Below, in pieces: positions 42,746 to 50,700 of a stretch of 64,000 bases of DNA. The DNA is taken from NCBI RefSeq assembly GCF_026241135.1, contig NZ_JAPFGA010000011.1:36500-100499 (forward strand), given 5' to 3'. Position 1 is the stretch's first letter; each line of letters begins with the position of its first letter. The translations under genes were made by a program, and so were the position numbers. Under the pieces are notes generated by a model, which saw only the letters and a list, made by a program, of their open reading frames with translations, was not told the DNA's origin and ran no database searches. This stretch comes from Galbibacter kalidii. Lineage in GTDB: Bacteria > Bacteroidota > Bacteroidia > Flavobacteriales > Flavobacteriaceae.

Positions 42746-43651
42746 TTAAAAGTACCCTTGCTTCTTCCTATCCTCCATAGCGGTTTCAGAACGTTTGTCG
42801 TCGGTACGGTTGCCGCGTTCGGTTTGGCGCATGGCGGATACTTCCTGGGCTATCATTTCCACGGTATCGGCTTCCGACTCTATTCCTCCGGTAATGGTGA
42901 TATCCCCCAGGGTCCTAAAACGGATCTTTTTGGTTACGACCTCTTCACCCTCATCCAACTGTAAGAATTCAGAATACGGAATCCAGGAATTGTTTCTCCA
43001 TACTACCTTACGTTCGTGTGCAAAATAGAGCGACGGGATCTGAATGTTTTCCCTGCTGATATAATTCCATACATCCATCTCTGTCCAGTTACTTATCGGG
43101 AAAGCCCTGAAGTGTTCCCCTTCGAAATGCTTACCGTTAAAAAGGTTCCACAACTCCGGACGCTGGTTCTTCGGATCCCATTGTCCGAAGTCGTCCCTAT
43201 GTGAAAAGAAACGCTCTTTGGCCCTCGCCTTTTCCTCATCCCTTCGTCCGCCGCCGATGGCGCAGTCCACTTTATTTCCTTCTATGGCATCCAACAAGGT
43301 TGTGATCTGAAGTGCATTTCTGGTAGCATTCTTCCCTTTTTCCTCGGCTACACGCCCCTCATCAATGGATTCCTGAACGGAACCTACAATAAGGCTTACC
43401 CCCAGGCTTTCAATAAGGTCATCACGGAATTTGATGGTTTCCGGGAAATTATGCCCGGTATCCACATGCATCAAGGCAAAAGGGATCTTTGCCGGATGGA
43501 ATGCCTTACGTGCCAAATGGGTCACTACAATGGAGTCCTTTCCCCCCGAAAAGAGGATCACCGGATTGTCGAATTGCGCCCATACTTCACGCAATACATA
43601 AATGGCTTCTGATTCTAACTCGTCTAAATAATTTAAATAGTACTTACTCAT
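42746..43651 (-). CDS. cysD: Sulfate adenylyltransferase subunit 2
   Basis: A 301-residue catalytic subunit of ATP sulfurylase of the PP-loop ATPase type. VILFSGGKDSIVVTHLARKA near residue 32 is the PP motif. IGGGRRDEEKARAKERFFS near 140 and FPISNWTEMDVW near 195 are standard for CysD. With CysN it makes adenosine phosphosulfate from sulfate and ATP. Length and ends are normal. The 3' end abuts a REP array, and a 160-base repeat stretch separates its start from the second GIY-YIG gene. Confidence 0.93.
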   Translation of the reverse strand: MSKYYLNYLDELESEAIYVLREVWAQFDNPVILFSGGKDSIVVTHLARKAFHPAKIPFALMHVDTGHNFPETIKFRDDLIESLGVSLIVGSVQESIDEGRVAEEKGKNATRNALQITTLLDAIEGNKVDCAIGGGRRDEEKARAKERFFSHRDDFGQWDPKNQRPELWNLFNGKHFEGEHFRAFPISNWTEMDVWNYISRENIQIPSLYFAHERKVVWRNNSWIPYSEFLQLDEGEEVVTKKIRFRTLGDITITGGIESEADTVEMIAQEVSAMRQTERGNRTDDKRSETAMEDRKKQGYF

Positions 43652-43746
43652 TGTTTTTGAGTTCTAACTTTATTTTTATATTCTTTTTCCTAGTTGGCTT
43701 TAAAATAATCTTTTTTGTCCATGCCTCTCTTGATGCTTCGACAGTC

Positions 43747-43837
43747 CTTCGACAGGCTCAGGATGACATTACTCAGCATGACATTGTGCTCCTTTTGTTC
43801 ATCATACCACTATTGTCAGTCTGAGCTTGTCGAAGAC
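43747..43837. repeat. Inverted REP pair (first family) with conserved spacer
   Basis: CTTCGACAGGCTCAGGATGACA at the left and TGTCAGTCTGAGCTTGTCGAAG at the right, enclosing cattgtgctccttttgttca...ctatt. The right unit continues into the 3' end of the GIY-YIG gene, whose last codons (RLDESSTSSD) it encodes. Confidence 0.8.
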
Positions 43838-44154
43838 TCATCCAGCCTCCCTGTCGAAGACCCAAGCTGGGTATAATTTTTGGAATACTCAATTAGTCTA
43901 TCCCAATCTTGTTCTATCAAAGCAATTTTCTTTCTCCTACTCCATCCTTTTAATTGCTTTTCGATTTTTATTGCTCCATCAGGGTCTGTAAATTGTTCTA
44001 CCCATTTTAATTTTACCGGTCGTTTGTCATAAGTATATGATGACCTGTCCATTCCCACATTATGCTGATATACTCTTTTTTCTACATCTGATGTGATTCC
44101 TATATAAAAGGATTTATCACTGCATTCCAGTATATATACATAATATAGTTTCAT
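43816..44154 (-). CDS. GIY-YIG nuclease-family protein (second copy)
   Basis: A 112-residue stand-alone GIY-YIG domain: YYVYILECSDKSFYIGITSD, EKRVYQHN and KIEKQLKGWSRRKKIALIEQ are the conserved segments. The last 14 residues (SSTGRLDESSTSSD) are not part of the domain; they are translated from a REP unit that supplies the stop codon. REP units of the CTTCGACAxGCTCAG family flank it on both sides. It lies between cysC and cysD in the same orientation as both. Confidence 0.85.
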   Translation of the reverse strand: MKLYYVYILECSDKSFYIGITSDVEKRVYQHNVGMDRSSYTYDKRPVKLKWVEQFTDPDGAIKIEKQLKGWSRRKKIALIEQDWDRLIEYSKNYTQLGSSTGRLDESSTSSD

Positions 44155-44177
44155 TTAACATTTGTTTTGCCATTGTG

Positions 44178-44296
44178 CTTCGACAGGCTCAGCATGACAT
44201 TCTATTTCTTTTGCTCATCATACTACCATTGTCAGTCTGAGCTTGTCGAAGACTCATCTGGCAACCCTTCGACTGTGCTCAGCTCAAGGTGACATT
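44178..44296. repeat. Inverted REP pair (first family) and single unit
   Basis: CTTCGACAGGCTCAGCATGACA and TGTCAGTCTGAGCTTGTCGAAG enclose the spacer ttctatttcttttgctcatc, the same type as at 43747-43837; a further unit follows. It lies just upstream of the second GIY-YIG gene, giving that gene the same repeat on both sides. Confidence 0.8.
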
Positions 44297-44318
44297 GACA
44301 CAACATAAAAAGCCTAAA

Positions 44319-44906
44319 TCACTTCAACTTGTCTTTAATTTTTTTATATACTTTTTCTACAGCTTCTTGTACACTATCATTTTCTGTAATCTCTACATCT
44401 GGAGCCTCTGGAGCCTCGTATGGAGATGATACTCCGGTAAGGTTATCCAACTCCCCCCTTCTGGCCTTTTTATAGAGCCCTTTTTGATCTCGGTTTTCGC
44501 AAATTCCAATACTGGTATTTACAAAAACTTCGACAAATATATTAGGATTTATTGTCTTTTCTACATATTCTCTATCTTTTTTGTAGGGTGATATAAAACT
44601 CGCCAGGACAACAGCGCCGGATTCCAATAGCAAACGGGCTATTTCCGAAATCCTTCTTACATTTTCAGACCTGTCTTTTTGACTGAAATTCAATTCTTTA
44701 CACAAACCACTACGGACATTATCCCCATCCAAAACCATTGTTCTTATCCCTTCCCCATGCAATTTTTGCTCTAAAGCATCAGCTATGGTAGATTTTCCCG
44801 AACCGGACAAACCTGTAAACCAAACAAGCATAGATCGGTGCCCATTCAGTCGATTTCTATCCTGTTGGGTGATCTTAAATTGATATGGAAAAATATGGGT
44901 TCCCAT
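44319..44906 (-). CDS. cysC: Adenylylsulfate kinase
   Basis: A 195-residue kinase that phosphorylates adenosine phosphosulfate to PAPS. The P-loop is FTGLSGSGKSTIADALEQK near residue 32. DGDNVRSGLCKELNFSQKDR near 60 and FISPYKKDREYV near 105 are CysC signatures. PAPS can feed sulfate assimilation or sulfotransferases; in a polysaccharide locus the second use is attractive, but no sulfotransferase is encoded in this window. Confidence 0.92.
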   Translation of the reverse strand: MGTHIFPYQFKITQQDRNRLNGHRSMLVWFTGLSGSGKSTIADALEQKLHGEGIRTMVLDGDNVRSGLCKELNFSQKDRSENVRRISEIARLLLESGAVVLASFISPYKKDREYVEKTINPNIFVEVFVNTSIGICENRDQKGLYKKARRGELDNLTGVSSPYEAPEAPDVEITENDSVQEAVEKVYKKIKDKLK

Positions 44907-44950
44907 TTTATAATTGAGCTTGTTTAAACTTTTTTTAACCTACCCTTTCA

Positions 44951-45273
44951 TAGGCATTTGATTATTGTTTTGTCACTTCGTTTTTGTTTCATGCTTTTGT
45001 TCATTTATTCACGAACCTTTCTATTTTTTAATAGGTGTTCATGAATCTTCGATTTCTTTGCTCGTCCAAAGAAACGAACCAAAGAAAGGACGCCTTTTAC
45101 TCACGAGACTTATAATTGATTTTTATATGTGTTCGTAAAATTGAAAATTTACTTGCCAAATTAAAATTCGGCCAAGCCAATCTTTCGATTTCCAAGGGAT
45201 TTCAGCCCTTTAAACTATTAAACTAGGTTGGCCTATTTACAATGGGCTGAACCGGTTTGCAAACTCCGCGCTC
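44951..45273. repeat. Segmental duplication flanking the cys genes, right copy
   Basis: Partner of 40322-40600 in the same orientation, with an insertion of about 40 bases near 45137-45180. Both include cattatttattcacgaacc-like phrases, ttcgatttccaagggatttc and ggctgaaccggtttgcaaac. It fills most of the gap between cysC and the DUF2061 gene. Confidence 0.8.
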
Positions 45274-45296
45274 CGCTCACCAATGCGGTTGATTGA

Positions 45297-45327
45297 GACC
45301 TTCAAGGTTTTGAAAACCTTGAAGGTC
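45297..45327. repeat. Perfect inverted repeat, 14-bp arms
   Basis: GACCTTCAAGGTTT, a three-base centre and AAACCTTGAAGGTC. A nearly identical hairpin is at 46438-46468. The pair flanks the DUF2061 gene and its upstream repeats. Confidence 0.65.
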
Positions 45328-45403
45328 TTTTACGGCCGGTTTGCTCCATTTGTCTACACGCCAGCTGGTTATATGCCCACGCGGCAAACTGGCCCCTTCA
45401 CTA

Positions 45404-45424
45404 AAAATGTCCACTGGACATTTT
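45404..45424. repeat. Hairpin repeat with compensatory changes
   Basis: AAAATGTCC-ACT-GGACATTTT followed by cttaacg. The copies at 39812 and 40633 read AACAGTCC-ACC-GGACTGTT. The stem is kept although its sequence differs on both sides. The flanking cttaacg supplies the stop codon of the DUF2061 gene. Confidence 0.65.
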
Positions 45425-45425
45425 C

Positions 45426-45842
45426 TTAACGTTCGGCCCCCCGTCTTTTATCAAGGCCAAAGTTTATCTTGTACCATGTACGTTCATGTAAATAATACAA
45501 CACCATTTTTGTCACAACTTCAGCAAAACCAATTTGTAATCCGACAAACGAATCTCCTGAGATCATCCAGGCCAATAGCATCGTGTCCACCGTCCCCAGC
45601 ACCCTCCATGTAACAGTCTTCAGCAAATGCCTTCTTCTACTATCCGGCACATTGGCTTTGAACCACATTCGTTCGTGAAAATAGTATAGCACCATTTTAG
45701 TAATCACTTCAGCAATCCCAATTTTTAAACCGGTTAAAGGATTTCCTGAAATAATCCATGATAATAATATCGTGTCTACAGTCCCTACAATCCGCCAAGT
45801 TATCGCCTTGGCGATATGTCTTTTTCTAGTTTTATCTTGCAC
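45426..45842 (-). CDS. Tandem DUF2061 membrane protein
   Basis: A 138-residue protein made of two copies of DUF2061: KAITWRIVGTVDTILLSWIISG, then HERMWFK; and KTVTWRVLGTVDTMLLAWMISG, then HERTWYK. Each copy carries hydrophobic helices and a conserved W-R motif, so it is probably an inner-membrane protein. DUF2061 genes commonly accompany cysD/cysN/cysC in Bacteroidota, which fits here; the function is unknown. Its last few residues (RGAER) and stop codon come from a repeat element. Confidence 0.85.
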   Translation of the reverse strand: MQDKTRKRHIAKAITWRIVGTVDTILLSWIISGNPLTGLKIGIAEVITKMVLYYFHERMWFKANVPDSRRRHLLKTVTWRVLGTVDTMLLAWMISGDSFVGLQIGFAEVVTKMVLYYLHERTWYKINFGLDKRRGAER

Positions 45843-46013
45843 TTAATATATGAACTTATTTAAACTTTCTCTAATTGCCATAAAATGATTGTCAGTACAA
45901 CTGCCTGTGCTAATTTGTCCGTGCGCCGCTCGGTTCTTTCATAGTAGGCTTTTGGTTATTGTTTTGTCATCATACTCTTGTTCTTTTTGCTTCCTAATTT
46001 TCATCCTTCAGCA

Positions 46014-46266
46014 ACCCTTCGACTGTGTGTGCTTCGACAGCACTTCGATACTTCGTCGAGCTCAGTACAGGCTAAGCTCAGTGTGACATTGCTCAGCATG
46101 ACATTGTGCTCTTTTATTATTATACTACTACCATTGTCAGTCTGAGCTTGTCGAAGACTTATTCGGTAATACTTCAATACTCTATCAACACTTCGATACT
46201 TCGTCGAGCTCAGTACAGCCCTTCGACAGGCTCAGGGTGACATTGCTAAGCTCAGGGTGACATTAC
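46014..46266. repeat. REP-type repeat cluster
   Basis: Eight or more units of the CTTCGACAxGCTCAG...TGACA family in both orientations. They include an inverted pair around a spacer (ttgtgctcttttattattat) of the kind seen near the second GIY-YIG gene. It fills the gap 45843-46486 together with short GC-rich repeats (cctgcctaccggcaggcagg). Confidence 0.75.
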
Positions 46267-46437
46267 GTTTTTTGCCCTCGCGCCGGCTGGATATCCTCAC
46301 CCCTGCCTACCGGCAGGCAGGCCAACCCTCTCCTTAGGAGAGGGAGTTGTTTCTGCTTCTTTCTTGGCTTTTTCAATGATTCAACCAGTTTACATACTCC
46401 ACACCCCGCTCGCCAATGCGGCAAGGCGGTTGATTGA

Positions 46438-46468
46438 GACCTTCAAGATTTTGAAAACCTTGAAGGTC
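46438..46468. repeat. Inverted repeat downstream of cysQ
   Basis: Almost the same hairpin as 45297-45327 (GACCTTCAAG...CTTGAAGGTC), 18 bases beyond the cysQ stop. It may serve as a terminator, but there is no T-run. Confidence 0.55.
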
Positions 46469-46486
46469 TTTTACTGCTGATTTGTT

Positions 46487-47299
46487 TTATTTACCAACTA
46501 AAAAATAATTATTTAAAAGGTTTTCCCTGTTATATTTCATCGGTTTTTGGGTTTGTCTGTCTATTACCTTAAGCCCTACGGCTTCGCATATCGCCTGTCC
46601 GGCAGCGGTATCCCATTCCATAGTAGGGGCAAAACGGGGGTAAACATCTGCTTTCCCCTCTGCTACCAAACAAAATTTTAAGGAACTCCCAATGGAAACA
46701 ATTTCCATTTTCTTATCAGGATTTTGCTGTTTTAGCTCTTCTATATACTCTTTAGTAAGCTCATTCATGTGGGAACGACTTCCCAATATCCTGATAAGAC
46801 CTTCAATCTTTGAAGGGAAAATTCTATGTTCTTCTATAAACAATTCCTGAGGAAGCCGATGTTCCTTACTCAAAATTATTTTATAGGATTTCCCTTCTTT
46901 AACATCTCCTATATACAATTCCCTTGTTACTGGGACATAGATTACTCCGAATACAGGATATCCTTTTTTTATCAAAGCGATATTGACTGTAAACTCCCCA
47001 TTTTTTTTAATGAATTCCTTGGTACCATCCAAAGGGTCAACAATCCAGCACTCATCCCAGTTTTTCCTTTCCGAATAATCAATTTGCTTATTTTCCTCAC
47101 TTATAATCGGAATTCCAGTCTTCTTCAAAAAAGAATTAATCACCCTGTTAGAAGTCTCATCTGCTTCAGTTAAAGGTGATTGATCCGCTTTTTCTTTAAC
47201 ACTAAAGCCTTCGTTATATATCTCAATAATTTCCTTGCCTCCCCTTACTGCAGCTTCTATCGCAACATTATAAAAAGAATTAAGCCTCTCCATATTCAT
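46487..47299 (-). CDS. cysQ: 3'(2'),5'-bisphosphate nucleotidase
   Basis: A 270-residue inositol-monophosphatase-superfamily enzyme that hydrolyses 3'-phosphoadenosine 5'-phosphate, the by-product of PAPS use. ADQSPLTEADETSNRVI near 37, WIVDPLDGTKEFIKKNGEFT near 87 and the late motif TMEWDTAAGQAICEAVG near 228 contain the metal-binding Asp residues. It overlaps manC by 20 bases if the first ATG is used, six fewer with the second. Consistent with sulfate activation in this locus. Confidence 0.9.
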   Translation of the reverse strand: MNMERLNSFYNVAIEAAVRGGKEIIEIYNEGFSVKEKADQSPLTEADETSNRVINSFLKKTGIPIISEENKQIDYSERKNWDECWIVDPLDGTKEFIKKNGEFTVNIALIKKGYPVFGVIYVPVTRELYIGDVKEGKSYKIILSKEHRLPQELFIEEHRIFPSKIEGLIRILGSRSHMNELTKEYIEELKQQNPDKKMEIVSIGSSLKFCLVAEGKADVYPRFAPTMEWDTAAGQAICEAVGLKVIDRQTQKPMKYNRENLLNNYFLVGK

Positions 47300-48272
47300 T
47301 AAATATGTTCTTCACCTTCTGCCCCTCCCCCTTCGGCAACACTAAAATAGTATCTTCCGTTTCTATAACTATCAAGTCCTTAATTCCAACTCCCAACACC
47401 ATCTTTTTACTTAAGGCATGGCAATTCTTAACACCTGTTCCTTTAATAGTTTTAACAAGGTCTTCTTTATCATTAGATAAAAAATAATCCATCAAAGAAT
47501 CAAAAGTTCCCATATCGCTCCAACTAAAATCAGAAAGCACCGTTTTAACCCGGTCACTTTTTTCAAAAACGGCATAATCCACACTGTCTTCAGGGATGGC
47601 ACTCATGGTTTCTTTAGTAATTCCTTTTTGATAGGCTTCTACCGATTTGGTATATATTTCAGGGCTGTATTTTTTGATTTCGTTTAAAAAAGTCCCTGCT
47701 TTAAAACAGAACATTCCGCTGTTCCAATTAAACCTACCACTTTCCACAAATTCCTTTGCTGTTTTAGCATCAGGTTTCTCCCGGAAACTGAGTACCTCGT
47801 TTCCTTTGTATTCAATATAACCATAACCGGTTTCAGGATAGGTTGGTTTTATAGAGAAAGTCACCAAAAAACCTTTTGCAGCCAATTCGACCGCTTCTTT
47901 GACACATTTATCATACACATCCTTATCCGATATCATATGATCACTGGGCGTCACAAACAGTATATCATCCTTGTCAACCGATAAAGTTGCCAAAGTAATG
48001 GCCGGGGCGGTATTCCGCGCTACCGGTTCTAGTACTTTGTAATCGAATTGTTTATCCAATTCTTGCATCTGCTCCGTTGCCATTTTATAATGGCTCTCAT
48101 TAGTCAAGATCATATTGGCATCCACAAGATCGGCATTTCGCAATACTGTATGCTGAAAGAGAGATCGATCTCCAAATAGCTGCAAAAACTGTTTTGGTTT
48201 TTCCGGTCTTGACAATGGCCATAGACGGGTACCAAAACCTCCACTCAATATTGCATTTACAATTTTATTCAT
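47280..48272 (-). CDS. manC: Mannose-1-phosphate guanylyltransferase
   Basis: A 330-residue nucleotidyltransferase making GDP-mannose from mannose-1-phosphate and GTP. I chose ATG 48272; an ATG at 48326 would add 18 unlikely residues from repeat DNA. Motifs: ILSGGFGTRLWPLSRPEKPK (GTP binding), LFVTPSDHMI (metal-binding Asp near 108) and YGYIEYKGN, then EKPDAKTAKEF. No isomerase domain is fused. GDP-mannose could feed mannose, fucose or other residues. Its leader is duplicated at 39587-39669 beside a manC remnant. Confidence 0.9.
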   Translation of the reverse strand: MNKIVNAILSGGFGTRLWPLSRPEKPKQFLQLFGDRSLFQHTVLRNADLVDANMILTNESHYKMATEQMQELDKQFDYKVLEPVARNTAPAITLATLSVDKDDILFVTPSDHMISDKDVYDKCVKEAVELAAKGFLVTFSIKPTYPETGYGYIEYKGNEVLSFREKPDAKTAKEFVESGRFNWNSGMFCFKAGTFLNEIKKYSPEIYTKSVEAYQKGITKETMSAIPEDSVDYAVFEKSDRVKTVLSDFSWSDMGTFDSLMDYFLSNDKEDLVKTIKGTGVKNCHALSKKMVLGVGIKDLIVIETEDTILVLPKGEGQKVKNIFNEYGEA

Positions 48273-48294
48273 TCTTATTATCTCAACGTCAGCC

Positions 48295-48369
48295 AACAAA
48301 AATACGAGAATCATTTCGGTGGACAAATGTTTTTTTGGTTAGGTTGTTATGAAGTTATCATGTTATGGG
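48295..48369. repeat. manC leader, second copy of the 39587 repeat
   Basis: The same stretch as 39587-39669 (aacaaaaatacgagaatcat ... gttatcatgttatggg). It lies directly upstream of the intact manC. Confidence 0.7.
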
Positions 48370-48392
48370 GTTATGTTCTGGTTGTGCGGTTG

Positions 48393-48598
48393 GTTAATTG
48401 TTATTAGTTAATGGTTAATTGGGTGTTGGATTGGTTGGATGGTTGGAGACGGATGATATGGGTAGTTGAAGATTTAAAATTGAAGATTAAAGGTTTAGGG
48501 CTTTGTTTTTGGTTGATATAGGGTTTTAGGACGTAGGACGTCGATGAAATGATTATGTTAATTGGGTTAACTAGTTAATTGAGTGATTGGGAAGTCGG
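48393..48598. repeat. Long direct repeat, left of the hip module
   Basis: About 200 bases of T/G-rich DNA (from ggttaattgttattagttaa through gatgaaatgattatgttaat to attgggaagtcgg) repeated at 50701-50883 in the same orientation with few differences; about 28 bases near 48443-48470 are absent from the other copy. The three hip genes lie between the copies. The rest of the gap 48599-48953 is low-complexity, with phrases such as gttaattggttaattg. Confidence 0.8.
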
Positions 48599-48953
48599 GT
48601 GACCGATGATGGGGCCACGGGGGCGGGGACCGAAGTTATGGGGTTGTTATGTTGTGGTTGGAGTCGGGAGTCGGAAGTAGACAACGAGGGGCTTGTCGTA
48701 TGCTGCTGAAGCATTTTCAGTAGGCAAAAAAAGGTTAATTGGTTAATTGAAGGAAGTGGGGAGGTCGGGAGCACGAAGTCGAAAGTTAGAAGTCATTTAG
48801 ATCCCAACCGTAGATCGGGAGAGAAATCTGCCTATTGGGCACTGTCTTTTTTTTTGAAGAGATTCGAAATGAACTGTGCTTTTGTATTAAATCCCAAGCA
48901 CCCTGTCCATCCGGTCAGGCGGGCAAATTCCAAAATTGGTTAATCGTTAAAAA

Positions 48954-49937
48954 TTATTCCCTTAACAATTTTTTCAATCTGGTTTGATAAGCTTGCCTGT
49001 AGTTTCGCTTTATCTTATCGCTTAAATATGAAACATCGATCAGCCCTAATACTTTTTCTTCCCGGCTTGTCATATCTTTATAAACCTTTTGAACTTGCTT
49101 TTCGGAAATACCGGATAATTCTCCCAATTTGAAAAACTGATCTTTTACTTTACCTTTTGTCAAGCTAAGAGGTAAAAGACCTTCCTCTAATGCAAAATCC
49201 CTATCCTCTATATGGATTCTACTGTTTAATAAATCGTAAGCAGGGCTCAATTTAAAATCCCCTTGTGGTGTTTCTATAAGGGAGAAATTTTTAAAGTGTG
49301 CATCACCATTGGACATCAAATAATTAAAAAGCATCAGTTTGAACAGTTTGATTGCTTCAATCTGATAGGCCGGCACAAACTTCTTTAAAAGGTCAAACAG
49401 CTCTGAATAACTTCCCAAATACTTATAATTTCCACCATATGTTTGTGGTGTTCTGCCTGCTAAAGAGGCAAAATCTTCCTGGGCCAGTTTTTCGCCATTT
49501 TCTTTAACATCAAAGCGCTTAGTAATATAAGCCGGATCTCCATTCTTAAAAAACATCAAAGCGTTTGCTGCTGTTTCAATACCAAAAACCTGCCGGGCTA
49601 TTTGCATGGTTACATGCTCATTGGCCGGCATCTGATCCGTATTTTTACCAACATTGGGAATGGGTTTTAAAATATAGGTTCCTTGTTCCCCTTCCCGAAT
49701 CAAACGAATTTGGTTTTTGTCCAAGAGAACAGAAAACTTTTCCTGAACACCGGATATGGACATCCGTTTTCTATTATCAACAAATAAAGCTGCATCAATA
49801 TTACTTGCGGGGGATTCATAGGATAAAATCGGACTTACTTTCTTCCCTTGAAATACATTTTTCAAAGCAACATTGCTATACCCCGAATGCCCTTCTTTAA
49901 GCAAACCCGGACAATATTTCAACTCCGTTACATTCAT
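48954..49937 (-). CDS. hipT: HipT-like kinase (HipA C-terminal domain)
   Basis: A 327-residue Ser/Thr kinase of the HipA type lacking the N-terminal HipA subdomain. SISGVQEKFSVLLDKNQI near residue 58 is the Gly-rich, autophosphorylation-type loop, YILKPIPN has the ATP-binding Lys, MSNGDAHFKNFSL near 210 the catalytic Asp and SPAYDLLNSR the metal-binding Asp. In the known HipBST system HipT is the toxin. The upstream 107-residue gene supplies the missing N-terminal subdomain as a separate protein. The start codon directly follows that gene's stop. Confidence 0.8.
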   Translation of the reverse strand: MNVTELKYCPGLLKEGHSGYSNVALKNVFQGKKVSPILSYESPASNIDAALFVDNRKRMSISGVQEKFSVLLDKNQIRLIREGEQGTYILKPIPNVGKNTDQMPANEHVTMQIARQVFGIETAANALMFFKNGDPAYITKRFDVKENGEKLAQEDFASLAGRTPQTYGGNYKYLGSYSELFDLLKKFVPAYQIEAIKLFKLMLFNYLMSNGDAHFKNFSLIETPQGDFKLSPAYDLLNSRIHIEDRDFALEEGLLPLSLTKGKVKDQFFKLGELSGISEKQVQKVYKDMTSREEKVLGLIDVSYLSDKIKRNYRQAYQTRLKKLLRE

Positions 49938-50261
49938 TTAGTCTATCTTTTTTATTTGGATGGCACCAATGGTATCAAACCTTGCCGTAGCGAGCAATAA
50001 TCCAAACTCATCTTTTGGATCTATTCTAAGCTCAAAACAGACCACTTGCTTGTTCGATCCTTCCGGCAGCATATTGTAAAAGAATGGAAACAAAAACTCC
50101 GATGTATACTCTTGTCGGCGTTTGGGCAGTGTAAGACTAATTGCAGGTTTTCCGGAATTGTTATACCAAAGGTCATGATAACGAAAAATAAAACTTCCAT
50201 CATCCAGCTGTGTTAATATTCCGGCTAATTCCTTTTTATAAATTACCTCTGCCTGTCTCAT
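49938..50261 (-). CDS. hipS: HipS-like protein (HipA N-terminal subdomain)
   Basis: A 107-residue protein matching the N-terminal subdomain-1 of HipA: EVIYKKELAGILTQLDDGSF, WYNNSGKPAISLTLPKRRQE and the conserved FPFFYNMLPEGSNKQVV near the end. In HipBST, HipS is a small protein that takes the place of this domain and neutralises HipT. It overlaps hipB by four bases and touches hipT. Alternatively the three genes are a split HipBA whose two halves form one toxin. Confidence 0.75.
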   Translation of the reverse strand: MRQAEVIYKKELAGILTQLDDGSFIFRYHDLWYNNSGKPAISLTLPKRRQEYTSEFLFPFFYNMLPEGSNKQVVCFELRIDPKDEFGLLLATARFDTIGAIQIKKID

Positions 50262-50476
50262 TGATCAGTTCCCATTTTTTTAATATGAAATGTAAGTTCC
50301 AATCCCAGGGCATCAGCTAACTTTTTGAGTGTTTCCGCCGTTGGGTTACCTTTACCACTTTCAAAAGTTTTTAAGGTGCGCAAACCCACTCCGGAAATTT
50401 CAGCCAACATTTCCTGGGTAACATGCAACGTTTCCCTTCGCTCTTTTATGATTTTAATTAAATTATCAAAGTGCAT
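50258..50476 (-). CDS. hipB: HipB-like helix-turn-helix protein
   Basis: A 72-residue XRE-family protein. LHVTQEMLAEISGVGLRTLK is the helix-turn-helix, followed by FESGKGNPTAETLKKLADAL and a short beta tail (LELTFHIKKMG). It is the first gene of the module and overlaps hipS by four bases. Two copies of AAAGTGCATTwTA, one over its start codon and one upstream, are likely operators, so it probably represses its own promoter. Confidence 0.85.
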   Translation of the reverse strand: MHFDNLIKIIKERRETLHVTQEMLAEISGVGLRTLKTFESGKGNPTAETLKKLADALGLELTFHIKKMGTDQ

Positions 50477-50542
50477 TATACAGCTCTTTTTTAAGTAAAA
50501 ATAAACATTTTTTTTAATACTTGAATATAAAAGTGCATTTTA
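50466..50542 (-). promoter_or_regulatory. Putative HipB operators
   Basis: TCAAAGTGCATTATA at 50466-50480 covers the hipB start codon, and TAAAAGTGCATTTTA at 50528-50542 lies 62 bases upstream. Each is a near palindrome centred on TGCA. This is where an autorepressor would act. Confidence 0.5.
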
Positions 50543-50700
50543 ACACACTAAATAGCTTTTTCACTACGCATAACAGTTTAAAACCTTATAATAGTGCTGT
50601 TTATTGCATTATTCTTGAAAAAATAAATACGGAGTCGGGAGTTTTGGGATTTGGGTTAATGGGTTATTTGATTATTCGGTTAACTGGTTAATTGTTATTA

